Source of the DNA: Ancistrus triradiatus
Lineage: Eukaryota > Chordata > Actinopteri > Siluriformes > Loricariidae
Direction: 5' to 3'
Assembly: GCA_025084515.1 (NCBI GenBank)
Contig: JAJAGP010001351.1
Span: 1 to 64,000, forward strand
Length of the DNA stretch: 64,000 nucleotides
Under the pieces are notes generated by a model. The model did not search any database. It saw nothing but the letters and a program-made list of their open reading frames with translations, and had not been told where the DNA came from. The position numbers were made by a program, and so were the translations under genes. Shown here one piece after another: positions 1 through 12,365 of the stretch (position 1 is the first letter of the stretch; every line of letters begins with the position of its first letter).

Positions 1-244
1 CTGTAGTGTGTTTTTCCACTTTAATTTTGTGTGTCACTCCAAATCCAGGCCTCCAGTGGTTAATAAATTTGATTTCCGTTGATGATTTTTGTGTGATTTT
101 GTTGTCAGCACATTCAACTTGGTACAGAACAAAGTATTCAATGAGAATATTTCATTCATTCAGATCTAGGATGTGTTATTTGAGTGCTCCCTTTATTTTT
201 TTGAGCAGTGTAGTTCCTATTGATCTGAGAGCTTTTCTCACCTA

Positions 245-651
245 CAACCCCAAAACCAAAAAAGTCGAAATGATATCGAAAATGCAGATTATTGGAAAAA
301 AAAATCTGTAGCGTCTTACATTTACTTCATTGCAGATGGTATGATAGTATGAACAAGATATTTCATGTTATTGTGGTCAACTTCATTTCATTTGTTAATA
401 AACTGCCATTCCTGCATTTCAGTCCTGCAATACATTAAAACAAAAGTTGGGACAGAAGTTTAGATCTAGCAATGAGGTTTAAAAAAAAACTAAATAATGA
501 TGTGATTTCTAACAGGTCATGCATCAAGAACCAAAATATCTTGGCTTCGTACTGTCTGCAATTAAAGTTAAAGTAAATGTAATACTGCAACACTGCATTT
601 TTTAAAATTAGCATTTTCCATACTGTCCCAGCTTTTTTTGATTTGGCGTTG
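245..651. mobile_element. Non-autonomous Tc1-like element with long inverted repeats
   Basis: The left end starts CAACCCCAAAACC and the right end finishes with the complementary-type GATTTGGCGTTG. TA dinucleotides stand at 243-244 and 652-653, as expected for a Tc1/mariner target duplication. The arms (about 200 bp each) both contain diverged versions of ATATTTCATG/CCAAAATATCTTGG and 'gttgggacag'. No transposase remains between them, so this is a deletion derivative of the family whose transposase relic is seen at 28597-29705. Confidence 0.7.
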
Positions 652-1823
652 TAATATAAACTTAGCTGCAGCACATCAGACATAAGCTGGACCCAAATCA
701 CTTAATTTAATAAACTAGTAACTATACCTAAACATCTATTCTACGAATGTAAGGGTTAAAGAATGGTGGGAAGTGTTCCTTTCTTTTGGTTCAAGGGAGC
801 TGTATATTGTATCAGTTGATTTTCAAGGACTTTTGTCTGTAGCTCTAGTGAAAATAAAAACATTCTTGAGGTAATAAAATGCTGATTTAGTAATTGCTTT
901 GACAAAACGGTTCATTACGAGCTAATTCTTTTGATTTGAGGGCTCTCGATGCCAGATATGCAGTGAGTGAGCCTCTTATATTTGTTCACAAATAAAATAC
1001 AGATTTATCGTTATTCACCGACAAAGTTTTGGTCCATCAAGGTTGTGATGTGCTAACCACACAGAGTGAATTAAAAGACAAGAGCAATGTGTGTGGAACA
1101 AATAAATTTGAGTATCTTCTGCATAGCTGTGGCAAGATATTCCAAAGTTTTGTCAAATTTGGTTTAGGAGAAACATTTATAAATAAAAGTGGACCAAGAA
1201 CGAATCAACCTTGAGCACATCACAAGTTATTAGCACCTGCTCAAAGAGTAGGTCTTGTCTTGTAGGTATGACCTGAATCAGCTTGAACCCATCCAGTTCT
1301 TAACTACCTAACAGAACTTTACTATCTACTACCATCCATCTATGCATCACTATCTAACAGAATTTTATTTTTCTATCTAACAGAATTTTATGATTGATGT
1401 TAGATGAAAATGATAGAGTTAAAAACCGCCTATAAACCGTTCACATATCCCTATTGTTGATACAGGCTTGTATTCTTAGACAAGTCTTTCTTGTATTATG
1501 TTTTTTTCAACTTTTATGTAAATTAAGTTATGACACTTACAATCCCACCTACACACACTTTATTCCACAGAGCCTTAGAGGTGTGCTTTCAGACTTCTTC
1601 TTGACATAATACATGAAGCATATTATTGTAAACAGAGAGACCTGTTGCATCAGTACACTTGCAATCATTATGGGGCCTATCTATTATGGTGTTACTGATA
1701 AAACACTTAACACTTTCTATTACTAATGGTCTGATGAGATAGCGTTTTCTATTAAAAGTTTACTGATCTTGATTGAGTTCCACATTTGGTTGTATGGAAA
1801 GCAGAGACCGGATAATATCCCTA
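652..1823. other. AT-rich intergenic DNA, no gene seen
   Basis: Only short chance ORFs. A minor local repetition of 'ctatctaacagaattttat' lies around 1360-1392. I recognise no repeat family or exon here. Confidence 0.5.
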
Positions 1824-1934
1824 AATACAGTCATACCTCGGTTCTCGACCACCTCAAAACTCGTCGTATTTGGTTCTCGACACATTTTGAACAGAAAGAT
1901 GTCTCAGTTCTCGTTGTTTGCTCTTTTGGGAGAG
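1824..1934 (-). repeat. Tigger/pogo-like MITE, terminal fragment
   Basis: It begins with the family's terminal motif CATACCTCGGTTCTCGAC and continues with 'ttggttctcgacacattttga' and 'gttctcgttgtttgctc'. These match, in reverse orientation, the right ends of the copies at 23748-24110, 31005-31770 and 49885-50600. No opposite end follows, so only about 110 bp of one end survives. Confidence 0.65.
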
Positions 1935-4900
1935 AGATTACATATGGTAATTATATCGTTGCTAAAATAACAAATCTTATTGTGGCCTAAGACATTTGCA
2001 CAGTGCGGTAAATCTGCTCTGGAGTTGAGTCCTTATTAGGTATGGGAAAAGCAGAGATCTGTGTCTGTTAACGCTGGGTAATCATCCATGTGTCACTGAC
2101 TTGATTAATTACATAGTGTGTACGTTCCTTCTGGTGTAATGTTGTTAACATACATGACATAAAATTATGTTCCCCTGCCCGCTTTACTCCTAGATATTAA
2201 GAGAACTATAGGTTTATTATTTAAATACAACACAATGCAGTATTAAATTACTTGTGAAGTACCTGCAAGTTTTTAGGCAGATAATGCATATGAATTTGAT
2301 AAGCTTGCTTTCCTGTAGGTTACAAAACGTGATATTTCAAGTAAAACAACTATGGAATGCTTACACTGGAGGTGTTATGACACCGGATCAACCGTCATCA
2401 CAACCACTGACGATAGTGTTAAAGGTACAGTGATAATTAAGTGCGATCCTGGGCCTAGTATAGTTCGATTAAAAACTAACAAAATATGATACAGCACTGA
2501 GATGCTATGCTTTACAAGATAGGATCAGCAACTCAAATCACCAATCCCAGTAAGTGACTACATGTTACATTTTTCCAAAACCTGGACTGTGAATGATCGA
2601 TCATTATGTTCAATAAATACATGAGTTGTGTGAGCGCACACACTATTGGTTTATGCCCGAAGTGATAAACAGGGGAAAATAAATTCTTAGCCAAAACCTA
2701 AAATTTGGACACTAAGCAATAAATCAAAAGGTTTATTTGTTTTGATTTATTTTGCTTTTTTTATTTATGTAAGTTTATGTTTTCTGAGTGACATACAACA
2801 ATGAATGATTGATACCTCCCGAACACTGATTACAGATCTATTGTGGAATGTCCCATGATATCATGATATCACTGAGCATCCCTAATGCCATCCTGTCTGA
2901 AGCCTAAACACATGCTAAACCTTTTTTTTCCATTTATGGGAATTCACAATAATGATAGAAAATACAATAACAGTGCTAGGACCCTGTCTAAAGTAAAGCA
3001 GTACCAATTAAGCGGATAGTTCGATGGACCTGGTAATTTTGTTTGATGTAAGCCAAAATACATTCATAGGAAGTATTAGGAACAGCACAGAAGATCAGCT
3101 AGATGCAACAGAGACTTAGAGGGTGAAGGTTAACCGGTTTATATAGCATAGGTCAGAGAGAACATACAGGTAGTGGGGGGAGCTAGTTATAAATAAGCAG
3201 CGGAAAGCCATCCATACAAACAGGAGCAACTTGCACACCAAAAAATTAAATAAATAAATCCCACATTAACCGTGTTGGCACAGTCTCTAGTCCTGATGTG
3301 AGCAAACGAGCAAGTGAGCACACAACCGGTAAGGTAGTTACATACATACACAAGTGACAGACCGCTCTTTAACTCCCGCCTCTGCTCGTGGATATGCAGT
3401 GTTGACTGGCTGTTAAGGTGTCGATCTGTTTACAGTCACAATGTCTGGAGTTAGACAGATTTTCATTTCATATTCGGGTGTTAAAATGACCGGACGTTGA
3501 TCGGTTGAACCTTAAATAGTGGTGCAACGACACAAAAATGTCATGATACAAAATATATTGCTGTTTTTCCTCCATGAAACGATACAAAATGAAGAAAGAA
3601 ATTAGATTTTAATTCCCTTTTTAATGTAGAGATCAAGGAGGCCAATAAAGCTTCCTGCGCTGCAAGCTTGGAAAATGGCTTGCTTTGCTGGGCTTAAAAA
3701 ATATATATATATATATATATCACCAAACAGCTTTCCGGATTTCTTTTTTGAAGGCCATGGTCCAGGCCCCTCAGGGTTCACACTCACTTTTGAAGAATTT
3801 GTCTCCATATTCTCTCTAGCTTTGCACTATAGAGATAAATTATGAAAACTTATTTATTATATTTGAGTTTCTATTTTCTCACATTAACCAAAACAGCATC
3901 GAGCTTACCTGTTCCTGATGCTGCCCAATGCTTAAAATCTCTGTGGTGACATTATTTGCTCTTTCCTTACTTAGAGTATCTAGATGGAGCAGGGACTTGA
4001 ATCTTGGATTAAGTGTATTGGAACATAGCATTCCTATTACACAACCTGTCGCTAGATGTCACATGTGTAACACTACAGCATTCCTGAAGGGTTGGTCTAG
4101 AACTGCTATGCAGATGGCTGCATCTCAGTAGCCCTGGTAGATGAATGGCTCAGTAAAGTATTTTTTTAAACAAAATCTTAATGTATTCGATTCACAGCTC
4201 GTATGTGCCAACTGAAGTCTTTGTTCTCTAGGCTCCGTTTGGTCACCATCTGCATTCATCTCTGCTCTCTGGCATAGTCTGACATGAACATTTTTATCCC
4301 CAAAAACCAAAAATGTGGCTTTTTTTATTTTGGCTGAAATATGAATTGACTACTTTCAGTCAAATATTTCCAGCACATCTCTGCTTATTAACATACCAAA
4401 TGTATCCAACATAAAAACCTATAGTTAGTAAGTAGTTAGTAAAAACTATAAAATAAATGCCAAATCCAACTGCTTAATGCTGTACATTGAGATTCTGAGA
4501 CCGATTCTCTGGCTTGCAATAAGCATCACAAAGAAAATTACATGAATCCTTGGCTGATACACAGGTCAAGCACTGCTGCACCAATGCCCTTTGAAAGTTA
4601 GTAAAAAAAAAAATAAAGGTGACTTTTTATACATTTTTTGTGGTTGGATACATGTCTTCAAACCTGACCTCCCATACTGTTGATTGATGATGGAAGTCCA
4701 GCAGTGCTAGATGAATATCCATCATGCAAAGCCATCCGTAATGAATGAATATGCCCTCTATCAACCGTGCATCACCTGAAGAGCTGTCGCTTACAATGAA
4801 ACCTATTCCTGCATCAGAATAAGAAGGAGCTGTGGGAGTGATTTAGCCCGCACACAGGGAGAGGTCAAAGGTAGGGCAGTGCAGCTTCAGGCTCTTGAGA

Positions 4901-5136
4901 TCTGACAGGGACTTCACTCAACTCAGACTTTAAAAAAAAAAAAAAAAAACGACAAATTTGGGCAGGAGGCATTTGCCGAGTCTGTTACAGCAATTCAGTG
5001 GCCACTCATAGTGCCTGCACTGATTTATAATACAATACACAACTGCAAAGAAAACTAATTACCAGAAGTTGATTTCTTCACAATTATAATTCAGTGCTGC
5101 TTTTTTAAAGGAGTACAGTATGTAACAAATATGGAT
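1935..5136. other. Intergenic DNA with minor simple repeats
   Basis: No gene recognised. There is a (TA)n run at about 3699-3720, an A-run at 4931-4949, and a weak hAT-like end motif ('tggtgcaacgacac') near 3520-3590. The ORFs are short and without recognisable domains. Confidence 0.5.
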
Positions 5137-5329
5137 TACATTTACATTACATTTACAGCATTTGGCAGACGCCCTTATCCACTTACAATTGGTACAGTCT
5201 TACAATCCAAGCAATTGTGGGTTAAGGGTCTTGCTCAAGGACCCACCAGTGGCAGCTTGGCAGAGGTGGGATTTGAACCCTGGACCTTCTGGTCCATAGT
5301 CCAGTACCTTAATCACTAGGCTACCACAG
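5137..5329 (-). repeat. tRNA-derived SINE copy
   Basis: Read on the minus strand it begins 'gtggtagcctagtgattaa' (box-A-like TAGCCTAGTGA) followed about 35 nt later by GGTTCAAATCC, a near-perfect Pol III box B. It ends in the tail 'gcatttggcagacgccctt', which is widespread in teleost genomes. The tRNA-like head plus tail is the usual layout of a SINE. Other copies lie at 6931-7106 and 43644-43839. Confidence 0.8.
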
Positions 5330-6740
5330 TCCAATATTATTTTAACATGAGAACTGTAGGATGCAGAGATAAGACAAGCATGTACTCAAAGTACACTCCA
5401 AATATCTTTAGTAGGAGTCCATGAGTAGAATTAAAAAAAAAGACAAAATACAACTCTTAAATCCAGTTACAGTTTAAAACTGTTTAAGATGTTTAGGATG
5501 TTTAAGAATCTCTGCTGCAGCGGCTGTATGATTGGCAGGGTAATCAGGGTATTCACTCACCTTCACATGCGTCATCTTAGTATAAGAAGCCTTCACCTAG
5601 TTGATGTATGAGGTATTGGAGTACTGAATGGACATTCCAACCAAAGATACTGAAATAGGGTTTGGATGGGGGAGGGGGACCTGTCCTTTTAACAGGGACA
5701 TGCCTGCAGATCAGAGACATTGGTAGATATTTATAATATTTAGTTACACTTACACTTCTCGACATCTAAATTGCAATCCGAAGAAAATTGAGAAAGAAGC
5801 AGGTGTCACTAAGATCTGCAAATGGTCAAATACGCCAGCTCCCAGCTCCATCCTGTGGCACGTGGGAGAGGCATAAAAGTCAGTTTGAAAGGAAAGCTTT
5901 TTAGCCACATGACTTCAGGTCTGAAAACAGATCAAGTGGTGTGGGATGATTGTGTGACGCTTCTGTTAAATCGAGATTTTTTGAACATGTCGTTTCCATT
6001 TTTTTAATCAATTGCACATCATGAACATGTCTGTTGATCATGGGATTTAATTCCTTAACCTTTCCTTACTGGTGTTGCAATTTTAATCAGTCGCAATGAA
6101 TCACTTTTTTCTTGCTCCTAAAATGTTTTTTTTTTTCCATTAGAATACAGCACTACATAGCCATGAGTGGACAATAATATTCAACAGAATACATTTGTTA
6201 CTTTTTATTAACAGTTACATTATTTTCATCACGTCTTTTGTTTGCTGCATCATGGTTCAGTGTGGCTTGTAATGCAAAGTATTCATTTTATTAGATGCAT
6301 TTGAAACAAAAGCATGTGCATGGGACAGAACTCAGAGAGAACTGGGAATCTCTGGGGCTATGTTGCAACCACACTATCTTGCCACCGTGCCACCCGACAG
6401 TGGGTGTGTAAAGGGTAAAACTATAGAACAGCAAAGCAAACAGTGAGGTTTGGTGTAACATGATGGGAAAGAGAGACAATAAACCAGGTTTTGTAGCAGT
6501 TTCAGACAGCGCAAGTCACTAGGGCATCCAGGTGGGAATATTCACAGCGGGAAGTGCAAATGGCTTTAAAAAGCAGCAAGAGAAACCACAGTGGGGGTAC
6601 TGCATCAGGTTTACAGAACACTGTACAAACAGACAGGTCCAGAGTAGGAGAGGAACCACAAGCCAGCATCACATACATGCAAGTGTAATTAACTGGTATC
6701 CAAATGAGTAACTGATTATCTGAGCATATATCTATCTATC

Positions 6741-6785
<45 letters not shown>

Positions 6786-6930
6786 CTGTAGATTTAATTG
6801 ATTAAAACAGTCCTGTTATATCACTTACAGTATTGCATTGGCAGCACAAAAAATAAAACAAACTTGATATTAAGGGGACTTAACAATATCAAGTTTTCGC
6901 ACAGTCTTCAGAATTCTCATAGAGAAGTCC
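5330..6930. other. Intergenic DNA, no gene seen
   Basis: No recognisable coding or RNA gene. A (TA)n microsatellite lies at about 6746-6781. The ORFs are short and lack family motifs. Confidence 0.5.
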
Positions 6931-7106
6931 AATTACATCTACATGTAGGCATTTAGCAGACACCCTTATCCAGAGAGACTTACAACTGATACAATCTTAG
7001 CAATTACAACCTTACAATCCAAGCAATCAGGGCCCAACAGCTTGGCAGAGGTGGGATTTGAACCCAGGACCTTCTGGTCCATAGTCCAGTACCTTAACCA
7101 TTAGTC
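6931..7106 (-). repeat. tRNA-derived SINE copy
   Basis: Same family as 5137-5329: the tail-type sequence 'ggcatttagcagacaccctt' is at the left, and on the minus strand a head contains GGTTCAAATCCC and 'ggtactggactatggacc'. It is shorter because the middle lacks part of the 'gtcttgctcaaggacc' segment. Confidence 0.75.
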
Positions 7107-8977
7107 TTGTGATGCCATGATCCTTGACGCTTAACTCTAAAAATGTGGTATTTTAATAAGAAAGAAATTTCCCTTGTACAATGACAGTATCAGTGCAATT
7201 AAAATGAATTTATAAAAATATTTTTACAGTTCCCCCATTTTAGATGGTTAAATCTGTCAGTAATTATGAAGGGGATTAGTCGCCAGTATTTTAAGAATAT
7301 TTGTACAAATATTAGGCCAACAAATTAAAATGCAGTATCTAATGCAACCTCAAAAATATGTTTAAGAAAAGGATTTAATAACAAAGGCTTTATGTAAGTT
7401 TATACAAAACTGATATGGTACATTTATTCCAATATTCTGTTAATTTAATGGATTCTGTTATAATTAATACACTCATTGTCTGTTCTTAGTCCAACTGCAC
7501 TATAGTACATATCCAAAATTATGTCCAGAATCATTTGAGTTTGTATACTCTTCGCTTTCACATACACTCACCAGCCATTGTATTAAGTATGCCTCCTTGT
7601 TTCTATGTACTATAAATGGGCAAGTAGCAATATAAGAAACTGGCTTAGTGTGGATATAACAAAAGAAAGTGGTTGATTTTTTTTTTTTTTTTTTAGAAAG
7701 ACCTTCCACTCAGCAACAGCTGAGCAGAATGCAGAAGGTTATGCTTATCAGGAGCCTAAAGCTTTCCTCAAAGGAATTATGTTCTTTAGAAGCTGCTCAT
7801 AAAATAACTTGCCTACAAATGTAAAGTAACTCTCCTGCACAGAGAATGTAAGAATTACAGACCAGATAAATCACTTAATTGTGGTCCAATCCCATGGGAT
7901 TCTTGATTAAAGAGAAAGGTGATCATTTTCACCAAACTCCAAATACCTAGTGTAGTGAAGTCTGCAACAGTTAACTGGCCTGTACAGGGCCAACATACAA
8001 CATACACAGACATCTGCGCAGTGTGGTAAGAGAGGCCCAGGGGATCGGACCTGGAAAAAAAATTTATGATTTACAGAATCACAGTGGACACTATCACCAT
8101 GGACATGGCTTGTTTGACCTGCTATGATCTGAGAAGAGGAACAATGTGATCCGAATGAAAAATAGCTTTTTGTAAAGGCTAGAGCCATGGCACAATGACA
8201 ATCTGTTACAGCTCTCACAGGTCATTCACTATAGCCTAGGGATACCATTTTTTAATTACATAAGTTTATTTATTTTTGCATAACGCTTGCTGTTATACAG
8301 TACAGTTTTATCAGGTTAGATGGATGTTTAAACTTGCAAGAAGCATCCCTATACATTTCTAATATTTGACCATATAATTGGTGAGCATAATGGAAAATTT
8401 AGTTATGGCATTTACTCATACACAAGAGGCGTCTTTTGATTTTCCATATATTGCACACTTCATTTTTCCACAGTAGATTTCATTTAAGCCTTTGGTGACT
8501 TATCATTGCCAGAAATAAGGCAGGTGCAAAATTATAAACTTTTCCCCAAAAATCAGTTCCACAAAAGAGCAAAACTTTTACCTTTTACAATATACTCTAA
8601 TGTCATTTCAACTTAGTGGTAATGAAATGCTATTTGTGTTTCTTTGAGCACCGTGTCATCCACAGGATCAACCAGAAATTCCACAAGTCATCTTGTTTCA
8701 AACATTAGAACAGACAATGAGAAACGCTGTCCAAAGTAAAAGATGGGAAGACATCCAATTACGCATGCTTCAGATGGCATTAAACTGTGGAACAGTTCTG
8801 CAAGTACCTGTCCACTAAGGAAAGGTGAATATTATTGTATATGCTATTTGTTTGTTTATTTGTTTTATTATTTGTTTATTGTTTATTTTTTAATCGTCAC
8901 TATCAGCATCAATGGCAATTTTAACGACAGACACAAAGTTATATCGATACACAAGGTTACTTCAAAGCTAGCCACAC
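7107..8977. other. Intergenic DNA, no gene seen
   Basis: AT-rich sequence with a T-run at about 7678-7694. No domain-bearing ORF or known repeat was recognised. Confidence 0.45.
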
Positions 8978-9193
8978 AGTGTATCACAAAAGTGAGTACA
9001 CCCCTCACATTTCTGCAGATATTTAAGTATATCTTTTCATGGGACAACACTGACAAAATGACACTTTGACACAATGAAAAGTAGTCTGTGTGCAGCTTAT
9101 ATAACAGTGTCAATTTATTATTCCCTCAAAATAATCAATATACAGCCATTAATGTCTAAACCACTGACAACACAAAAAGTGAGTACACCCCTA
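8978..9193 (+). repeat. Left inverted repeat of Tc1-like element
   Basis: It starts AGTGTATCACAAAAGTGAG (outer direct repeat) and ends with the inner direct repeat at about 9172-9192. It is the reverse complement, with few differences, of 10366-10581. Confidence 0.85.
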
Positions 9194-9370
9194 AAGAGAC
9201 TACACCCCTAAATGTCCAAATTGAGCACTGTTTGTTCATTTTCCCTCCCAAAATGTCATGTGACTCGTTAGTGTTTTTTTACTAGGTCTCAGGTTTGCAT
9301 AGGAGCAGGTGTGTTCAATTTTGTAGTATAGCTCTCACACTCTCTCATACTGGTCACTGAAAGTTCCACC

Positions 9371-10347
9371 ATGGGCACCTCATGGCAAAGGAAGTCTCTG
9401 AGGATCTTAAAAGACGAATTGTTGCGCTACATTAAGATGGCCAAGGCTACAAGAAGATTGCCAAACAACCCCTCAAACTGAGCTGCAGCACAGTTGCCAA
9501 GATCATCCAGCGTTTTAAAAGAGCAGGGTCCACTCAGAACAGACCTCGCGTTGGTCGTCCAAAGAAGCTGAGTTGCACGGTGCTCAGCGTCAATCCAAAA
9601 TGCTGTCTGTGAAAGATAGACGCAGGAGTGCTGTCAGCATTGCTGCAGAGATTGAAGAGGGGGGGGGTCAGCCTGTCAGTGCTCAGATTCATACGCCGCA
9701 CACTACAGGGTCTGTACACAAGAAAGCCCGCAAACAGTTTGCTGAAGACATGTCAACAAAGGACATGGATTACTGGAAGGCATGTCCCTATGGTCTGATG
9801 AGACCAGATTAATTTGTTTGGTTCAGAGATGGTCTAAAGCATGTGTGGCGTAAATCAGGTGAGGAGTACAAAAGATAAGTGTGTCATGCCTACAGTCAAG
9901 CATGGTGGTGGGAGTGCCATGGTCTGTGGCTGCATGAGTGCAGTAGGTGTTGGGGAGTTACATTTCATTGAGGGGACACATGAACTCCAAGTATGTACTG
10001 TGAAATACTGAAGCAGAGCATGATCCCCTCCCTCCGGGAAACTGGGTCGCAGGGCAGTGTTCCAGCATGATAATGACCCCAAACACACCGCTTTATTGAA
10101 GAGGCTGAGGGTAAAGGTGATGGACTGGCCAAGCATGTCTCCAGACCTAAACCCAATAGAACATCTTTGGGGCATCCTCAAGCGGAAGGTGGAGGAGCGC
10201 AAAGTCTCGAATATCCGCCAGCTCCATGATGTCATCATGAAGGAGTGGAAAAGCATTCCAGTGGCAACCTGTGAAGCTCTGGTAAACTCCATGCCCAGGA
10301 GAGTTAAGGCAGTTCTGGAAAATAATGGTGGCCACACAAAATATTGA
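9371..10347 (+). pseudogene. Tc1-family DDE transposase, inactivated
   Basis: This would encode the cut-and-paste transposase that excises and inserts the surrounding element at TA sites. The start context is 'accATGGGC'; an apparent extra G just after the ATG breaks the frame. A stop TAA follows at 9433-9435, and small indels occur near 9460 and 9800. The best-preserved part is the last 96 codons (10057-10347): QHDNDPKHT holds the second catalytic Asp and SPDLNPIEHLWG the third acidic residue. An HTH-type region lies at about 9420-9530. The gene ends with TGA at 10345-10347, just before the right inverted repeat. It cannot make a full protein as it stands. Confidence 0.88.
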
Positions 10348-10365
10348 CACTTCAAGAACTTTCAC

Positions 10366-10581
10366 TATGGGGTGTACTCACTTTTGTGGCCGGTGGTTGA
10401 GACATTAATGGCTGTGTATTGAGTTATTTTGAGAGAAGAATAAATTGACACTGTTATATAACCTGCACACAGACTACTTTTCATTGTGTCAAAGTGTCAT
10501 TTTGTCAGTGTTGTCCCATGAAAAGATATACTTAAATATCTGCAGAAATGTGAGGGGTGTACTCACTTTTGTGATACACTT
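10366..10581 (-). repeat. Right inverted repeat of Tc1-like element
   Basis: Contains the inner direct repeat at 10369-10387 (GGTGTACTCACTTTTGTGG) and the outer at about 10554-10578. Complementary to 8978-9193. Confidence 0.85.
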
Positions 10582-10597
10582 TATATATACTCAGATC

Positions 10598-10705
10598 AGG
10601 CCAATTTAGAGTAATCAATCAACCTAACGCATGTCTTCGGACTGTAGAAGGAAATCAGAGTAAACCTATGCAGTCACGGGCAGGACATGCAGACACACCA
10701 GTGTT
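10598..10705 (-). repeat. Teleost SINE-like repeat fragment
   Basis: The segment 'ggccaatttagagtaatcaatcaacctaac ... ggactgtagaaggaaa ... gtaaacctatgcag' matches the middle of the copies at 30395-30632, 29300-29554 and 40593-40930. Neither end is kept. Confidence 0.55.
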
Positions 10706-10715
10706 CATTTTGTTG

Positions 10716-11890
10716 ATGAATGATTTGTGTCATAGTTTATCTACGACACGTTTTTCCTAACGAAAACGAGACGATGACTAAACTGAAATTACTGAAAAAC
10801 TACAAAAACTAGGACAAAACGAATTGACACTTTTGTCAATGAATAAAAATGAGACGACAATGTTTGGCAGAGACGACATCCAGTCAGATCTTAGAAGTTA
10901 GGAAAAGATCCAATTATAACTTGGGATATGTGGAAAGGCGGAGTGAGTTGGGTAGCGATCCAATCAGTAATGCCTAGGACGCAGACTTTTGATCTGACCC
11001 TGGGAAGCCCGTACTGGCTCGACAATGTCAACACCTGTGAGAAAGAGGAGAGCCGATATATGGACACATTTCTCGATTGGTATCAAGGAAAAAAAAAACA
11101 AGGCTCTTTGTAACCGTGTGGGGCACCCATCTCCGATAAAAATACTTCTGCAGGCATGTTGTCCTTAAACTGCAGTCAAGCTATCAGCACCGAAATGGCA
11201 AATAAAGTAGGGATTAAAATATATGTTTTCAGTTCGTGACGTAGATATATTTTAACTTTGTCTGTAAAACTGTTCATATTATCTGTAAGGAGTTTTCGGG
11301 TAACATAACTCATAACTAATTATGAATAAATGCATATAGAGAAAGCACATATCTGATCTTACATATTTAATAAAGCTCATAATGTATCATTTATTCCAAC
11401 TTGATTCTATTCTACAATATCTCAAGTGTCCACATCAAGTTTGAAGCAGATCTTTGATGGAAATTAATTTTGGTGACCACTTTACTGTATAATGCTACTA
11501 TAATGCATGCATATAGACCTGAGCTTATATCTTAATTAGATCTTATAATACATCACTTGATTCTATTCTAGAATATCTACTGAATGTCCACACCGAGTGA
11601 GAAGCGGATCTGTGGTGGACATTTTGAGTAATAACTTTAATGTATACTTTTATCATCAATGTATGCATGTAGATGTTTTATATTAAATGGGAAAAGTTAA
11701 AAATCTTTAACGTATTGCAGCTTTTACATTTCATAGTTTAGTCAACAAAAGCTACTGTAGATTTAGTTGACTCTAATGTTAGTATAATTAGTCAACTAAA
11801 GATAATTCAGATGACTAAATTATAAATTATAAAACTAAGTTATATTTCAGTCAAAAGACTATAACTAAAACTAAACTACACCGAGCCACC
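10716..11890. mobile_element. Possible hAT-like element, heavily decayed
   Basis: Both ends carry runs typical of a common fish repeat. The left has 'ctaacgaaaacgagacgatgac' and 'gtcaatgaataaaaatgagacg'; the right has 'tttagtcaacaaaagctactg' and 'gactataactaaaactaaac'. These are rich in 'actaaa/tttagt' and roughly complementary across the element. The centre has no recognisable transposase. The superfamily is inferred from memory of such termini and is uncertain. Confidence 0.4.
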
Positions 11891-12007
11891 CAAAAGCTAT
11901 TTAATTTCAGTGAAGCCACCATGAAAAAAATAACTGTTATTAGTAAAATCCTCTTCAGTTTAAAGAGGGTTAATGCTGACTGTTACACAACATCTAAACA
12001 ACGTGCA

Positions 12008-12200
12008 TATACAATACTGTGCAAAAGTCTTATAAAACAAAATTAGATTTATTTCAACAATGGTATGATGGCCATATATAACTTTGTCCACAATTGGTCC
12101 CAAAAATTTCAAACTTGGATTCGTCACTCCATAATACTCATTTCCACTGATCTTCAATCCAATCCAAGTTAGCTTAAGCATCTCTTAGCCTATCCATGAT
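12008..12200 (-). repeat. Tc1-like transposon fragment
   Basis: It begins with the terminal motif 'atactgtgcaaaagtctta', known from a fish Tc1-like family. It then runs into 'ttggattcgtcactccataa', which on the minus strand reads as the 'WSDES'-type region of a Tc1 transposase. Both ends of the gene are missing. Confidence 0.55.
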
Positions 12201-12224
12201 CCCCTTGTGAAGAACCTTATTATG

Positions 12225-12365
12225 TGAATGTATCTCACCATTCATTCATCCACTTTATCGGCTTGATCCTGAACAGGGTCATGGGAGAGCCGGTGCTTAG
12301 CCGGCTGCATAGGCCGCAATTCAGGAACAACCCTAGACTGGGCGCCAATCTCACCCCAGAAAATT
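12225..12365 (-). repeat. Teleost SINE-like repeat, tail part
   Basis: 'cattcattcatccactttatcggcttgatcctgaacaggg' and 'gagagccggtgcttagccggc' match 40593-40700 closely. This is the tail end of the family whose head reads 'ggcacggtggctcagt' on the minus strand. Confidence 0.65.

Larger units (their letters stand above)
8978..10581 (+). mobile_element. Near full-length Tc1-like transposon (IR/DR type)
   Basis: About 1.6 kb bounded by long inverted repeats (8978-9193 and 10366-10581). Each arm holds an outer and an inner copy of the direct repeat 'aaaagtgagtacacccct', about 190 bp apart. This is the IR/DR arrangement of many fish Tc1 elements, in which the transposase binds both direct repeats. 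Between the arms lies a decayed transposase gene (9371-10347). The outer termini are slightly unequal and I could not find a clean TA duplication. Confidence 0.9.

Noticed and set aside
5137..5329. Possible tRNA gene because of box A and box B motifs
   Set aside because: No cloverleaf can be completed and the same unit recurs with a long non-tRNA tail, so it is a SINE.
9855..10355. 166-codon minus-strand frame
   Set aside because: It is antisense to the Tc1 transposase pseudogene, whose plus-strand translation carries the catalytic motifs.
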